Source: Streptomyces griseofuscus (GTDB taxonomy: Bacteria > Actinomycetota > Actinomycetes > Streptomycetales > Streptomycetaceae). Taken from it: a stretch of DNA of 64,000 bases. Made by a program: the position numbers and the translations under genes. The stretch is taken from contig NZ_CP051006.1 of assembly GCF_014673495.1 (NCBI RefSeq), positions 6,262,001 to 6,326,000 of the forward strand, in the 5' to 3' direction. The notes beneath the pieces were generated by a model. It was not told where the DNA came from, ran no database searches, and worked only from the letters and a program-made list of their open reading frames with translations. Of the stretch, positions 1-7,069 are shown piece by piece. The number at the start of each line of letters is the position of its first letter. The first letter of the stretch is position 1.

Positions 1-181
1 CTTCGTGCAGTTCGGCCGGTTCGCCGACGCCCACGGCGTCTGGCAAAAGATCCTCGACCGGGGCGTCCTGGTCCGGGACAACGGCGTACCGGGATGGCTG
101 CGGGTCTCGGCCGGCACCCCCGCGGAGAACGACGCGTTCCTCGACGCCGTACGTGAAGTCAAGAAGGAGCTTGAGGCATGA
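1..181 (+). CDS. hisC: Histidinol-phosphate aminotransferase, C-terminal end (partial)
   Basis: This is the last 59 codons of a gene that begins before the window; the reading frame starts at base 2 and ends with TGA at 179-181. The visible end (FVQFGRFADAHGVWQKIL and later PGWLRVSAGTPAENDAF) is the typical C-terminal small domain of HisC, including the R-V-S/T-x-G-T-P/x-E-N-D stretch that contacts the substrate phosphate in class I/II aminotransferases. HisC is the PLP enzyme converting imidazole-acetol phosphate to histidinol phosphate. Its stop overlaps the hisB start (ATGA), so the two are translationally coupled. The rest of the protein cannot be judged. Confidence 0.9.
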   Translation, partial: FVQFGRFADAHGVWQKILDRGVLVRDNGVPGWLRVSAGTPAENDAFLDAVREVKKELEA

Positions 182-771
182 GCCGCGCAGGGCGCGTCGA
201 GCGCACCACCAAGGAGACCTCGGTCCTGGTCGAGATAGACCTCGACGGCACCGGGCGGACCGACATCGCCACCGGCGTCGGCTTCTACGACCACATGCTC
301 GACCAGCTCGGGCGGCACGGTCTGTTCGACCTGACCGTGAAGACCGACGGCGATCTGCATATCGACTCCCACCACACCATCGAGGACACCGCCCTCGCGC
401 TCGGTGCCGCCTTCAAACAGGCGCTCGGCGACAAGGTGGGCATCTACCGCTTCGGCAACTGCACGGTCCCGCTGGACGAGTCCCTGGCCCAGGTCACCGT
501 CGACCTGTCCGGCCGCCCCTACCTCGTGCACACCGAGCCCGAGCGCATGGCGCCGATGATCGGCGAGTACGACACCACGATGACCCGGCACATCCTGGAG
601 TCCTTCGTGGCCCAGGCGCAGATCGCGTTGCACGTTCACGTACCGTACGGACGTAACGCCCACCACATCGTGGAGTGCCAGTTCAAGGCGCTCGCCAGGG
701 CGCTGCGTTATGCCTCCGAGCGCGACCCGCGCGCGGCCGGCATCCTCCCGTCGACGAAGGGCGCGCTGTAA
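178..771 (+). CDS. hisB: Imidazoleglycerol-phosphate dehydratase
   Basis: A 197-residue cytoplasmic enzyme that dehydrates imidazole glycerol phosphate to imidazole acetol phosphate in histidine synthesis. It has the monofunctional length, without the phosphatase domain fused in enterobacteria. The metal-binding motifs of the family are all present: DHMLDQLGRHGLFDL around residues 38-52, DLHIDSHHTIEDTALALG around 59-76 and HHIVECQFKALARAL near the C-terminus, giving the two His-rich manganese sites. The start is fixed by the ATGA overlap with hisC. A small membrane protein gene follows after two bases. Family assignment is secure. Confidence 0.97.
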   Translation: MSRAGRVERTTKETSVLVEIDLDGTGRTDIATGVGFYDHMLDQLGRHGLFDLTVKTDGDLHIDSHHTIEDTALALGAAFKQALGDKVGIYRFGNCTVPLDESLAQVTVDLSGRPYLVHTEPERMAPMIGEYDTTMTRHILESFVAQAQIALHVHVPYGRNAHHIVECQFKALARALRYASERDPRAAGILPSTKGAL

Positions 772-773
772 CC

Positions 774-938
774 ATGACCGGTCTGTCGACCATCCTGATC
801 GTCGTCGGCCTCTTCCTGGTCGGCGGCATCATCTCCTTCGTCAAGCAGAAGATGCCCACCAGCCTGATCGTGCTGCTCTCCCTCGCGGCCGGGATGTGCC
901 TGGTCGCCGGCGTCATGCGGCTGGCGGTGTGGAGTTGA
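774..938 (+). CDS. Small membrane protein in the his operon (54 aa)
   Basis: A 54-residue ORF lying between hisB and hisH. It begins with ATG two bases after the hisB stop and its last 10 bases overlap the hisH start. The protein is almost entirely two hydrophobic helices (about residues 5-22 and 28-50) separated by a short positive turn, FVKQKMPTS, so a two-pass membrane hairpin is likely. No catalytic motif is visible and I do not know its function. The tight coupling on both sides argues that it is a real gene translated with the histidine enzymes. It could be a membrane tether or simply a passenger; nothing in the sequence decides this. Confidence 0.75.
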   Translation: MTGLSTILIVVGLFLVGGIISFVKQKMPTSLIVLLSLAAGMCLVAGVMRLAVWS

Positions 939-1576
939 CCGCCGCCAAGAAGGTCGTCGTCTTCGACTACGGCTTCGGCAATGTCCGCTCGGCCGAGCGC
1001 GCGCTGGCGCGGGTCGGCGCCGAGGTGGAGATCACCCGCGACTTCGATACGGCCATGAACGCCGACGGGCTGCTGGTGCCGGGTGTCGGCGCCTTCGCCG
1101 CCTGTATGCGCGGCCTGCTCGACGCCCGCGGTGACTGGGTCATCGACCGCCGGCTGTCCGGCGGCCGCCCGGTGATGGGCATCTGCGTCGGCATGCAGAT
1201 CCTGTTCTCGCGCGGCATCGAGCACGGCGTCCAGGCCGAGGGCCTGGAGGAGTGGCCCGGCACCGTCGGCCCCCTGGCGGCCGATGTCGTGCCCCACATG
1301 GGCTGGAACACCGTGGACGCGCCCGCCGACTCCGAGCTGTTCGCCGGCCTGGACGCCGACGCCCGCTTCTACTTCGTGCACTCCTACGCCGTCCATGACT
1401 GGACGCAGGAGACCCACAACCCGCTGATCGCCGCGCCCAAGGTCACCTGGGCCACGCACGGCAAGCCCTTCGTCGCGGCGGTGGAGAACGGCGCCCTGTG
1501 GGCCACCCAGTTCCACCCCGAGAAGTCCGGCGACGCCGGTGCCCAGCTCCTCACCAACTGGATCGGAAGCCTGTAG
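929..1576 (+). CDS. hisH: Imidazole glycerol phosphate synthase, glutaminase subunit
   Basis: This 215-residue class I glutamine amidotransferase releases ammonia for HisF. The nucleophile elbow GICVGMQ places the catalytic Cys at residue 86, and the His-Glu pair sits in the C-terminal motif FHPEKSG (about H196 and E198). The N-terminal strand VVVFDYGFGNVRS is the usual HisH opening. I chose GTG at 929, which gives the start VELTAAKKVVVFDYG; a TTG at 935 is the only nearby alternative. The gene overlaps the upstream small membrane protein by 10 bases, and priA follows after three bases. HisH works as a complex with HisF, which is encoded four genes downstream. Confidence 0.96.
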   Translation: MELTAAKKVVVFDYGFGNVRSAERALARVGAEVEITRDFDTAMNADGLLVPGVGAFAACMRGLLDARGDWVIDRRLSGGRPVMGICVGMQILFSRGIEHGVQAEGLEEWPGTVGPLAADVVPHMGWNTVDAPADSELFAGLDADARFYFVHSYAVHDWTQETHNPLIAAPKVTWATHGKPFVAAVENGALWATQFHPEKSGDAGAQLLTNWIGSL

Positions 1577-1579
1577 ACC

Positions 1580-2305
1580 ATGGCCAAGCTCGAACTCCTC
1601 CCCGCCGTCGACGTCCGCGACGGCCAGGCCGTACGCCTCGTCCACGGCGAGTCCGGGAGCGAGACCTCCTACGGCTCCCCGCTGGAGGCCGCCCTCGCCT
1701 GGCAGCGGTCCGGCGCCGAGTGGCTGCACCTGGTCGACCTGGACGCGGCCTTCGGCACCGGTGACAACCGGGCGCTGATCGCCGAGGTGGCCCGCGCCAT
1801 GGACATCAAGGTGGAGCTGTCCGGCGGCATCCGCGACGACGACACCCTCGCCGCCGCCCTCGCCACCGGCTGCACCCGCGTCAACCTCGGCACCGCCGCC
1901 CTGGAGACCCCCGAGTGGGTCGCCAAGGTGATCGCCGAGCACGGCGACAAGATCGCGGTGGGCCTGGACGTGCGCGGCACCACCCTGCGCGGCCGCGGCT
2001 GGACCCGCGACGGCGGCGACCTCTACGAGACGCTGGACCGCCTGAACAAGGAGGGCTGCGCGCGCTACGTCGTCACCGACATCGCCAAGGACGGCACCCT
2101 CCAGGGCCCCAACCTGGAGCTGCTGCGCACCGTGTGCGCGGCCACCGACCGGCCGGTCGTGGCATCCGGCGGCGTGTCCTCCCTGGCCGACCTGCGCGCC
2201 ATCGCCGAACTGGTGCCGCTCGGTGTCGAGGGCTCCATCGTCGGGAAGGCCCTCTACGCGAAGGCGTTCACCCTGGAAGAGGCCTTGGAGGCTGTGGCGT
2301 CATGA
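1580..2305 (+). CDS. priA: Bifunctional phosphoribosyl isomerase A (HisA/TrpF)
   Basis: A 241-residue (beta/alpha)8-barrel. In actinobacteria this enzyme isomerises both ProFAR (histidine pathway) and phosphoribosyl anthranilate (tryptophan pathway) and so replaces separate HisA and TrpF. Catalytic aspartates are visible at D11 (LLPAVDVRDG), D130 (VGLDVRG) and in VTDIAKDGT, and the two phosphate loops SGGIRDD and ASGGVSS are intact. No separate trpF gene is present among the trp genes of this window, which fits dual function. The dual activity is family knowledge, not shown by the sequence. The stop overlaps the next start as ATGA. Confidence 0.96.
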   Translation: MAKLELLPAVDVRDGQAVRLVHGESGSETSYGSPLEAALAWQRSGAEWLHLVDLDAAFGTGDNRALIAEVARAMDIKVELSGGIRDDDTLAAALATGCTRVNLGTAALETPEWVAKVIAEHGDKIAVGLDVRGTTLRGRGWTRDGGDLYETLDRLNKEGCARYVVTDIAKDGTLQGPNLELLRTVCAATDRPVVASGGVSSLADLRAIAELVPLGVEGSIVGKALYAKAFTLEEALEAVAS

Positions 2306-2697
2306 CATCGGAAGGCGCCCGGCGGGTGCAGAGCGGAAGTCCCTGGGAAGAGAGTTTCGGTTTTGCACGCGCCGTGGCGGCGGGGGACCGGGTCCTGGTG
2401 GGCGGCACCACGCCCTTCAAGGGCACCGTCCTGTACGGCGAGGGCGATCCGTACGAGCAGACCAGGGTCGCCTTCGGCAACGCCCTGGAGGCGCTCAAGG
2501 AGTTCGGGCTCGGCATCGACTCCGTGATCCGCACCCGTATGTACCTGAGCCATGTGCGCGACGTCGACGAGGTGGGCCGAGCCCACAAGGAGATGTTCGA
2601 CTCCGTGCGCCCGGTGTCGACCCTGCTGGTCGTCGAGGGCTTCGTGGACCCGCGCATCCTGGTCGAAGTAGAACTTGAAGCATTCAGAGGAGCCTGA
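2302..2697 (+). CDS. RidA/YjgF-like enamine/imine deaminase
   Basis: A 131-residue single-domain protein of the RidA family. Family members hydrolyse reactive 2-aminoacrylate-type enamines and imines, or act as related trimeric hydrolases. The fold is suggested by FARAVAAGDRVLVGGTT near the N-terminus, the helix LEALKEFG and the RTRMYLSH strand with its conserved Arg. It starts by ATGA overlap with priA and ends six bases before the hisF start, so it is co-translated with the histidine enzymes. Which imine it acts on is unknown; a housekeeping role towards a labile amine produced in the his branch is an inference. It could also be a divergent RidA subgroup without deaminase activity. Confidence 0.85.
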   Translation: MTSEGARRVQSGSPWEESFGFARAVAAGDRVLVGGTTPFKGTVLYGEGDPYEQTRVAFGNALEALKEFGLGIDSVIRTRMYLSHVRDVDEVGRAHKEMFDSVRPVSTLLVVEGFVDPRILVEVELEAFRGA

Positions 2698-2703
2698 GCG
2701 GTC

Positions 2704-3459
2704 ATGACCCTGGCGGTCCGAGTCATCCCCTGCCTGGACGTGGACAACGGCCGGGTCGTCAAGGGCGTCAACTTCCAGAACCTGCGCGACGCGGGCGACC
2801 CCGTCGAGATGGCCAAGGTGTACGACGCCGAGGGCGCCGACGAGCTGACGTTCCTGGACATCACCGCGTCCTCGGGCGACCGGGAGACGACGTACGACGT
2901 GGTGCGCCGCACCGCCGAGCAGGTGTTCATCCCGCTCACCGTCGGCGGCGGCGTCCGCACCGCCGAGGACGTGGACAAGCTGCTGCGGGCCGGTGCCGAC
3001 AAGGTGGGCGTGAACACCGCGGCGATCGCCCGGCCCGAGCTGATCCGCGAGATCGCCGAGCGCTTCGGGCGCCAGGTGCTGGTCCTGTCGGTGGACGCCC
3101 GGCGCACCGCGTCCGGGTCCTTCGAGGTGACCACGCACGGCGGCCGCCGGGGCACCGGCATCGACGCCGTCGAGTGGGCGCACCGGGCCGCCGAGCTGGG
3201 CGCGGGCGAGATCCTGCTGAACTCGATGGACGCCGACGGCACCAAGGACGGCTACGACCTGGAGATGATCGCGGCCGTCCGCAAGCATGTCTCGGTGCCG
3301 GTGATCGCCTCCGGCGGCGCGGGCAGCCTGGCCCACTTCCCGCCGGCGATCGCCGCCGGCGCGGACGCGGTCCTCGCGGCCTCCGTCTTCCACTTCGGTG
3401 ACCTGCGGATCGGCGAGGTCAAGGCGACCCTGCGGGAGGCGGGACACCCCGTCCGCTGA
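2704..3459 (+). CDS. hisF: Imidazole glycerol phosphate synthase, cyclase subunit
   Basis: A 251-residue barrel enzyme that takes ammonia from HisH and converts PRFAR to imidazole glycerol phosphate and AICAR. The two catalytic aspartates are in CLDVDNGRVVKG (D12) and LSVDARR (D131), and the phosphate-binding glycine loops VGGGVRT and ASGGAGS are intact. The length is standard. It starts with ATG six bases after the ridA-like gene and is the last gene before a strong hairpin terminator, so it ends the visible his operon; hisI lies separately some 3.2 kb downstream. Confidence 0.97.
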   Translation: MTLAVRVIPCLDVDNGRVVKGVNFQNLRDAGDPVEMAKVYDAEGADELTFLDITASSGDRETTYDVVRRTAEQVFIPLTVGGGVRTAEDVDKLLRAGADKVGVNTAAIARPELIREIAERFGRQVLVLSVDARRTASGSFEVTTHGGRRGTGIDAVEWAHRAAELGAGEILLNSMDADGTKDGYDLEMIAAVRKHVSVPVIASGGAGSLAHFPPAIAAGADAVLAASVFHFGDLRIGEVKATLREAGHPVR

Positions 3460-3474
3460 CGCGCGCGTTCCCCG

Positions 3475-3501
3475 GGCCCCGGTGGCTGAGCCGCCGGGGC
3501 C
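3475..3501 (+). terminator. Hairpin terminator after hisF
   Basis: A 12-bp GC-rich stem with one wobble pair (left arm 3475-3486, loop TGA, right arm 3490-3501) follows the hisF stop and is trailed by TTCAT. Streptomyces terminators often lack a long U tract. It separates the his operon from the regulator gene. Confidence 0.7.
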
Positions 3502-3543
3502 TTCATATGTGCGGATACGAAAGAGAAGTCGCGCAAAGTTTAT

Positions 3544-3563
3544 TGCGCAAGATTTCTTTCGCA
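3544..3563. promoter_or_regulatory. Putative operator of the adjacent ArsR-like regulator
   Basis: A 20-bp inverted repeat, TGCGCAAGA-TT-TCTTTCGCA, with 8 of 9 arm positions paired. It is embedded in an AT-rich patch (3515-3565) that stands out from the GC-rich surroundings. A further half-site, GCGCAAAG, lies at 3531-3538, 14 bp upstream of the matching GCGCAAGA. It sits 16 bp before the regulator start, so autoregulation and control of the downstream exporter are likely. That link is inference from position. Confidence 0.6.
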
Positions 3564-3578
3564 TCTAAGGTCATGGGC

Positions 3579-4169
3579 ATGGCAGAGAAGGAAAGAGACC
3601 GCCGGATCCAGGACATGGGCACGCTCAAGGCGCTCGCCCACCCCCTGCGGATGCGGCTGTACCGGGCCCTGACCCTCACCGGGACCGCCACCGCCTCCCA
3701 GCTCGCCGAGCAGGTCGACGAGGCGGTCTCGCTGGCCAGCTACCACCTGCGCAAGCTCGCCGAGCACGGGCTGATCGAGGCGGCGGAGCCGGGCAGCGGG
3801 GACGGGCGGGAGCGCTGGTGGCGGCCGGCCTCCGACGGTGTGCGGATCCGTGACGAGGACTTCCGCGACGCCCCCGAGCAGATCGCCGCGCACACCGCCG
3901 CGAGCCGGCTCTTCTTCGCCCAGCGGTCCGACATGTACCTGCGCTTCCTGGACGAACGCCCGCACTGGGGCGAGCAGTGGGCACCCGGCGCGGTCTCCTC
4001 CGAGGCCGTGCTGCGGCTCACACCGGCCGAACTCGCCGAGCTGACCGGCGAGATGCTCGCCCTCGTGCGGCGGTACGACGAGCTCGGCCGGGCGGCGGAG
4101 GCCGCGGGGGACGCCGAGGGCCGCGAGAACGTCGCGGTGCACACGTACGCGTTCCCCTTCCGCACCTGA
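3579..4169 (+). CDS. ArsR-type winged-helix transcriptional regulator
   Basis: A 196-residue protein with an N-terminal winged helix (about residues 12-75). The motif is MGTLKALAHPLRMRLYRAL, then TASQLAEQVDEAVSLASYHLRKLAEHGLIE as the recognition helix and turn, then a basic wing ERWWRPASDG. The C-terminal 100 residues are helical and unassigned; no metal-binding cysteine cluster of classical ArsR is present, so a small-molecule ligand is more likely than a metal. I chose the ATG at 3579 because AAGG lies 8 bases upstream; ATG 3573 is too close to it. The gene precedes an MFS exporter in the same direction, the usual regulator-efflux pairing. Confidence 0.85.
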   Translation: MAEKERDRRIQDMGTLKALAHPLRMRLYRALTLTGTATASQLAEQVDEAVSLASYHLRKLAEHGLIEAAEPGSGDGRERWWRPASDGVRIRDEDFRDAPEQIAAHTAASRLFFAQRSDMYLRFLDERPHWGEQWAPGAVSSEAVLRLTPAELAELTGEMLALVRRYDELGRAAEAAGDAEGRENVAVHTYAFPFRT

Positions 4170-4248
4170 GCCCCGCCGACGCCTCCCCGGCCCTTAGTCC
4201 CGCCCTGCCGCCCCGGCCCCACGCCTTCCGGCCCCCAAGGAGCCCGCC

Positions 4249-5487
4249 TTGAGCTCGACCCTCGTCACCCCGGCCGCCGTACAGGCCCACCGGGACCCCA
4301 ATGTGCGGCGCTGGCTGACCGCCTACACGTGCTCCATGCTCGGCGACAGCGTGTACTACCTGGCGCTGTCCTGGGCGGCCGTACGGGCCGGGACCGCGGC
4401 GCAGGCCGGTCTGGTGATGTCGGCGAGCGCGCTGCCCCGGGCCGTGCTGATGCTCGGCGGGGGAGTGATCGCCGACCGGCTCGGGCCCCGGCGGGTCGTC
4501 ATCGGCAGCGACGCCCTGCGCTGCGCCGCCGTCCTCGCGGTGGCCGCCCTGCTGTACCTCACCAGCCCCGGACTGTGGCCGCTCGCCCTGCTCGCACTGG
4601 TCTTCGGCACCGTGGACGCCGTGTTCGTGCCCGCCGTGGGCGCCCTCCCCGCCCGGGTCACCGGCAAGGACCAGCTGGCCCGCGTCCAGGGCATGCGCGG
4701 TCTGGCCATCCGCTTCGCGAGCGTGGTCGGCGCCCCGCTCGGCGGCCTCGGCGTGGCCGTCGGCGGCGCCTCCGCGGCCTTCGCCCTCGCCGGAGTGCTG
4801 ATCGCCGTGTCCGTGCCGCTGCTGATCTCCGTGCGGATACGGGAGCTGCCCGGCGACCGCGCGGACGGCCCCCGCGCCACCGCCCGGGCCGATCTCGCGG
4901 CCGGGCTGCGCTATATCCGCGGCCACCGTGTCCTCGCCCCGCTGATGCTCGCCATCGCCCTCGGCGACCTCGGCTTCGTCGGCCCGCTCAACGTCGGCCT
5001 GACGCTGCTCGCGGACCACCGCGGCTGGGGCGCCTCCGGGATGGGCTGGGTGCTCGCCGGTTTCGGCGTGGGAGCCGGCGCCGCCTCGCTGCTGCTCACC
5101 CTGCGGGGCCGGCTGCCGCGCGCCGGACTGGTCGCCGGGGTCACCATCGTGGCCGGATCCCTGGCCATCGGCGCCCTCGCCTACGCGCCCGGCCTCTGGG
5201 CGGCCGTCGGCATCGCCCTGCTCGTCGGACTGCTGACCGGGCTCAGCGGCGCCATGTGCGGCGCCCTGCTCCAGACCCAGGCCGACCCCGCCTACCTCGG
5301 CCGGGTCACTGCCGTCTCCAGCCTGATCAGCCTCGGCTTCACCCCGCTGAGCATGCCCCTCGCCGCCGCCGCGATCGGCACCTGGGGACTCGGCCCCGTC
5401 TATCTGGTCAGCGCCTCCGTGTGCGCCCTCGGCGGGGTCGTCGCCCTCGTCGTACCGGCCCTGCGCCGCGCCGAACTGCCCGCCTGA
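4249..5487 (+). CDS. MFS transporter, probable drug/metabolite exporter
   Basis: A 412-residue integral membrane protein with about 12 hydrophobic segments, a positively charged loop after helix 2 (DRLGPRRVVIGSD, the MFS motif A position) and a longer cytoplasmic loop near the middle (about residues 190-215). It resembles the enterobactin-exporter/MdfA-like group of actinobacterial exporters; the substrate cannot be read from the sequence. Translation starts at TTG 4249, six bases after AAGGAG. It follows the ArsR-like gene by 79 bp and is probably its target. Confidence 0.85.
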   Translation: MSSTLVTPAAVQAHRDPNVRRWLTAYTCSMLGDSVYYLALSWAAVRAGTAAQAGLVMSASALPRAVLMLGGGVIADRLGPRRVVIGSDALRCAAVLAVAALLYLTSPGLWPLALLALVFGTVDAVFVPAVGALPARVTGKDQLARVQGMRGLAIRFASVVGAPLGGLGVAVGGASAAFALAGVLIAVSVPLLISVRIRELPGDRADGPRATARADLAAGLRYIRGHRVLAPLMLAIALGDLGFVGPLNVGLTLLADHRGWGASGMGWVLAGFGVGAGAASLLLTLRGRLPRAGLVAGVTIVAGSLAIGALAYAPGLWAAVGIALLVGLLTGLSGAMCGALLQTQADPAYLGRVTAVSSLISLGFTPLSMPLAAAAIGTWGLGPVYLVSASVCALGGVVALVVPALRRAELPA

Positions 5488-5527
5488 GGCCCATGACCGC
5501 CCGCCTGGCTTCCATGCCCCCCGGCGT

Positions 5528-5926
5528 TCATCCCTTCGGCTGAACCAGCTGGACCAGATTGCCGCACGTGTCGTCGAACACCGCCGCCAGCACCGGCCCC
5601 TGCTCCCGCGGACCATGGGGGAAACGGACACCCAGGCCGCGCAGCCGCCGGTGCTCGGCGGCCAGGTCGTCCACCGAGAAGACGATGCAGGGAATGCCCG
5701 CCTCGTACAGCGCACGGCGGTAGGACTCGGCGATGGGGCCCTGGCCGGGCTCCAGGAGGAGCTGGAGGTCGGGCTGGGCGCCCTCGGGCGCGCCGACGGT
5801 CACGAAGAGGACGCCGTCCCCGAGATCCGTACGGGTGCGCGTCTCGAAGCCGAGGACGTCCGTGTAGAAGGCATGCGCCCGCGCCACGTCGTCCACGTAC
5901 ACCCCGGTCATCGCGACCTTGATCAC
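5528..5926 (-). CDS. VOC-family (glyoxalase/bleomycin-resistance fold) protein
   Basis: A 132-residue single VOC module made of paired beta-alpha-beta-beta-beta units. It starts MIKVAMTGVYVDDVARAHAFYTDVLGF, the classic VOC opening, and ends with a strand FDDTCGNLVQLVQPKG that contains the usual D-x-x-G-N metal/substrate strand. VOC proteins include glyoxalases, dioxygenases and drug-binding proteins, so no reaction can be assigned. It is encoded just downstream of the TIGR03085 gene in the same direction (15 bp apart) and probably shares its transcript. Confidence 0.85.
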   Translation of the reverse strand: MIKVAMTGVYVDDVARAHAFYTDVLGFETRTRTDLGDGVLFVTVGAPEGAQPDLQLLLEPGQGPIAESYRRALYEAGIPCIVFSVDDLAAEHRRLRGLGVRFPHGPREQGPVLAAVFDDTCGNLVQLVQPKG

Positions 5927-5941
5927 GGGCGGCCTCCCTGG

Positions 5942-6577
5942 TCAGAACCCCAGCTGCTTGGAGGAGTGCAGCTTGTCGATGGCGTCCGCCTCGCCCTCCA
6001 GCTCGACCCGCGCCGCCCGGTCCCGGCCGAACGCGAACAGCAGCAGCTCGGAGGGCTCCCCGGTCGCCGTGACCACCGGGACGCCCTTGTGCGCCACCAC
6101 GGTCTGCCCGTCGGGCCGGCGCAGCACCAGACCCGTCGGCACCCCGCGCCCCAGCAGCCGCGCCGTCCGCTCCAGCCGCGACCACAGCGCGTCCTGGAAC
6201 ACCGGGTCCAGCTCCCGCGCGCTCCAGTCCGGCTGCGCCCGGCGCACGTCCTCGGTGTGCACGTAGAACTCCACCGTGTTCGCGGCCTCGTCCACCTGCT
6301 TGACCTGGAACGGCGAGAACCGCGGCGGGCCCGTGCGGATCAGCTGGATCAGCTCCTCGTACGGCTTCGCGGTGTACTCCGCCGTCACCTTCTCCAGGCG
6401 TGGCGCGAGCTGCTTGATCAGCGCGCCCCCGGCCGCGTCCGGGCGGCGCTCGCGCACGATCACATGCGCGGCCAGGTCCCGGGTCCGCCAGCCCTCGCAC
6501 AGAGTCGGCGCGTCCGGGCCCACGGTTTCCAAGAGGTCGGCGAACAGGAGCCGTTCACGCTTGGCGAAGGTCGACAT
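5942..6577 (-). CDS. TIGR03085 family protein (DinB-like metal-binding fold)
   Basis: A 211-residue protein that I recognise as the actinobacterial TIGR03085 family, related to mycothiol-dependent maleylpyruvate isomerases of the DinB superfamily. The N-terminal helical domain contains CEGWRTRDLAAHVIVRERRPDA, with a candidate metal-ligand His, and EFYVHTEDVRRAQ supplies a second conserved His. The C-terminal part (after about residue 155) is a small alpha-beta domain. The activity is unknown; mycothiol dependence is a guess from the superfamily. It is transcribed divergently from hisI, 82 bp away. Confidence 0.8.
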   Translation of the reverse strand: MSTFAKRERLLFADLLETVGPDAPTLCEGWRTRDLAAHVIVRERRPDAAGGALIKQLAPRLEKVTAEYTAKPYEELIQLIRTGPPRFSPFQVKQVDEAANTVEFYVHTEDVRRAQPDWSARELDPVFQDALWSRLERTARLLGRGVPTGLVLRRPDGQTVVAHKGVPVVTATGEPSELLLFAFGRDRAARVELEGEADAIDKLHSSKQLGF

Positions 6578-6659
6578 GGGGTCAGCCTACGGCCAGCCAC
6601 CGGTCCGCGCAGTGGACACCCGCCCGGAGTTGTCAGTGGCGCGCGGCACAATGGCACCC

Positions 6660-7058
6660 ATGACCAGTACGCCCGGCACCCCCCGGCCCAGCAGCCTCGA
6701 CCCGGAGATCGCCGCCCGCCTCAAGCGCAGCGCCGACGGCCTCCTGCCCGCCATCGCCCAGCAGCACGACACCGGAGAGGTGCTCATGCTCGGCTGGATG
6801 GACGACGAGGCGCTGCACCGGACCCTGACCACCGGCCGCTGCACCTACTGGTCGCGCAGCCGCCAGGAGTACTGGGTCAAGGGCGACACCTCCGGCCACG
6901 TCCAATGGGTGAAGTCGGTCGCCCTGGACTGCGACGCCGACACCGTGCTGGTCCAGGTCGACCAGGAGGGCGCCGCCTGCCACACCGGCGCGCGCACCTG
7001 CTTCGACGAGGACGTACTCCTCAAGGACGCCGGTCTGCCCGCCGGCGCGGACCAGTGA
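6660..7058 (+). CDS. hisI: Phosphoribosyl-AMP cyclohydrolase
   Basis: A 132-residue monofunctional enzyme opening the adenine ring of phosphoribosyl-AMP, the third step of histidine synthesis. The zinc/magnesium site is visible in DCDADTVLVQVDQEGAACHTGARTCF, with the Asp triad and the Cys-His-Cys ligands. WSRSRQEYWVKGDTSGH is the substrate-binding signature. The pyrophosphohydrolase HisE domain is absent, as usual in this genus. ATG 6660 is preferred; ATG 6651 would add three residues. It is separated from the main his operon, and trpE begins 11 bp downstream, so the two are probably one transcript. Confidence 0.95.
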   Translation: MTSTPGTPRPSSLDPEIAARLKRSADGLLPAIAQQHDTGEVLMLGWMDDEALHRTLTTGRCTYWSRSRQEYWVKGDTSGHVQWVKSVALDCDADTVLVQVDQEGAACHTGARTCFDEDVLLKDAGLPAGADQ

Positions 7059-7069
7059 GGCCCGCCGCC

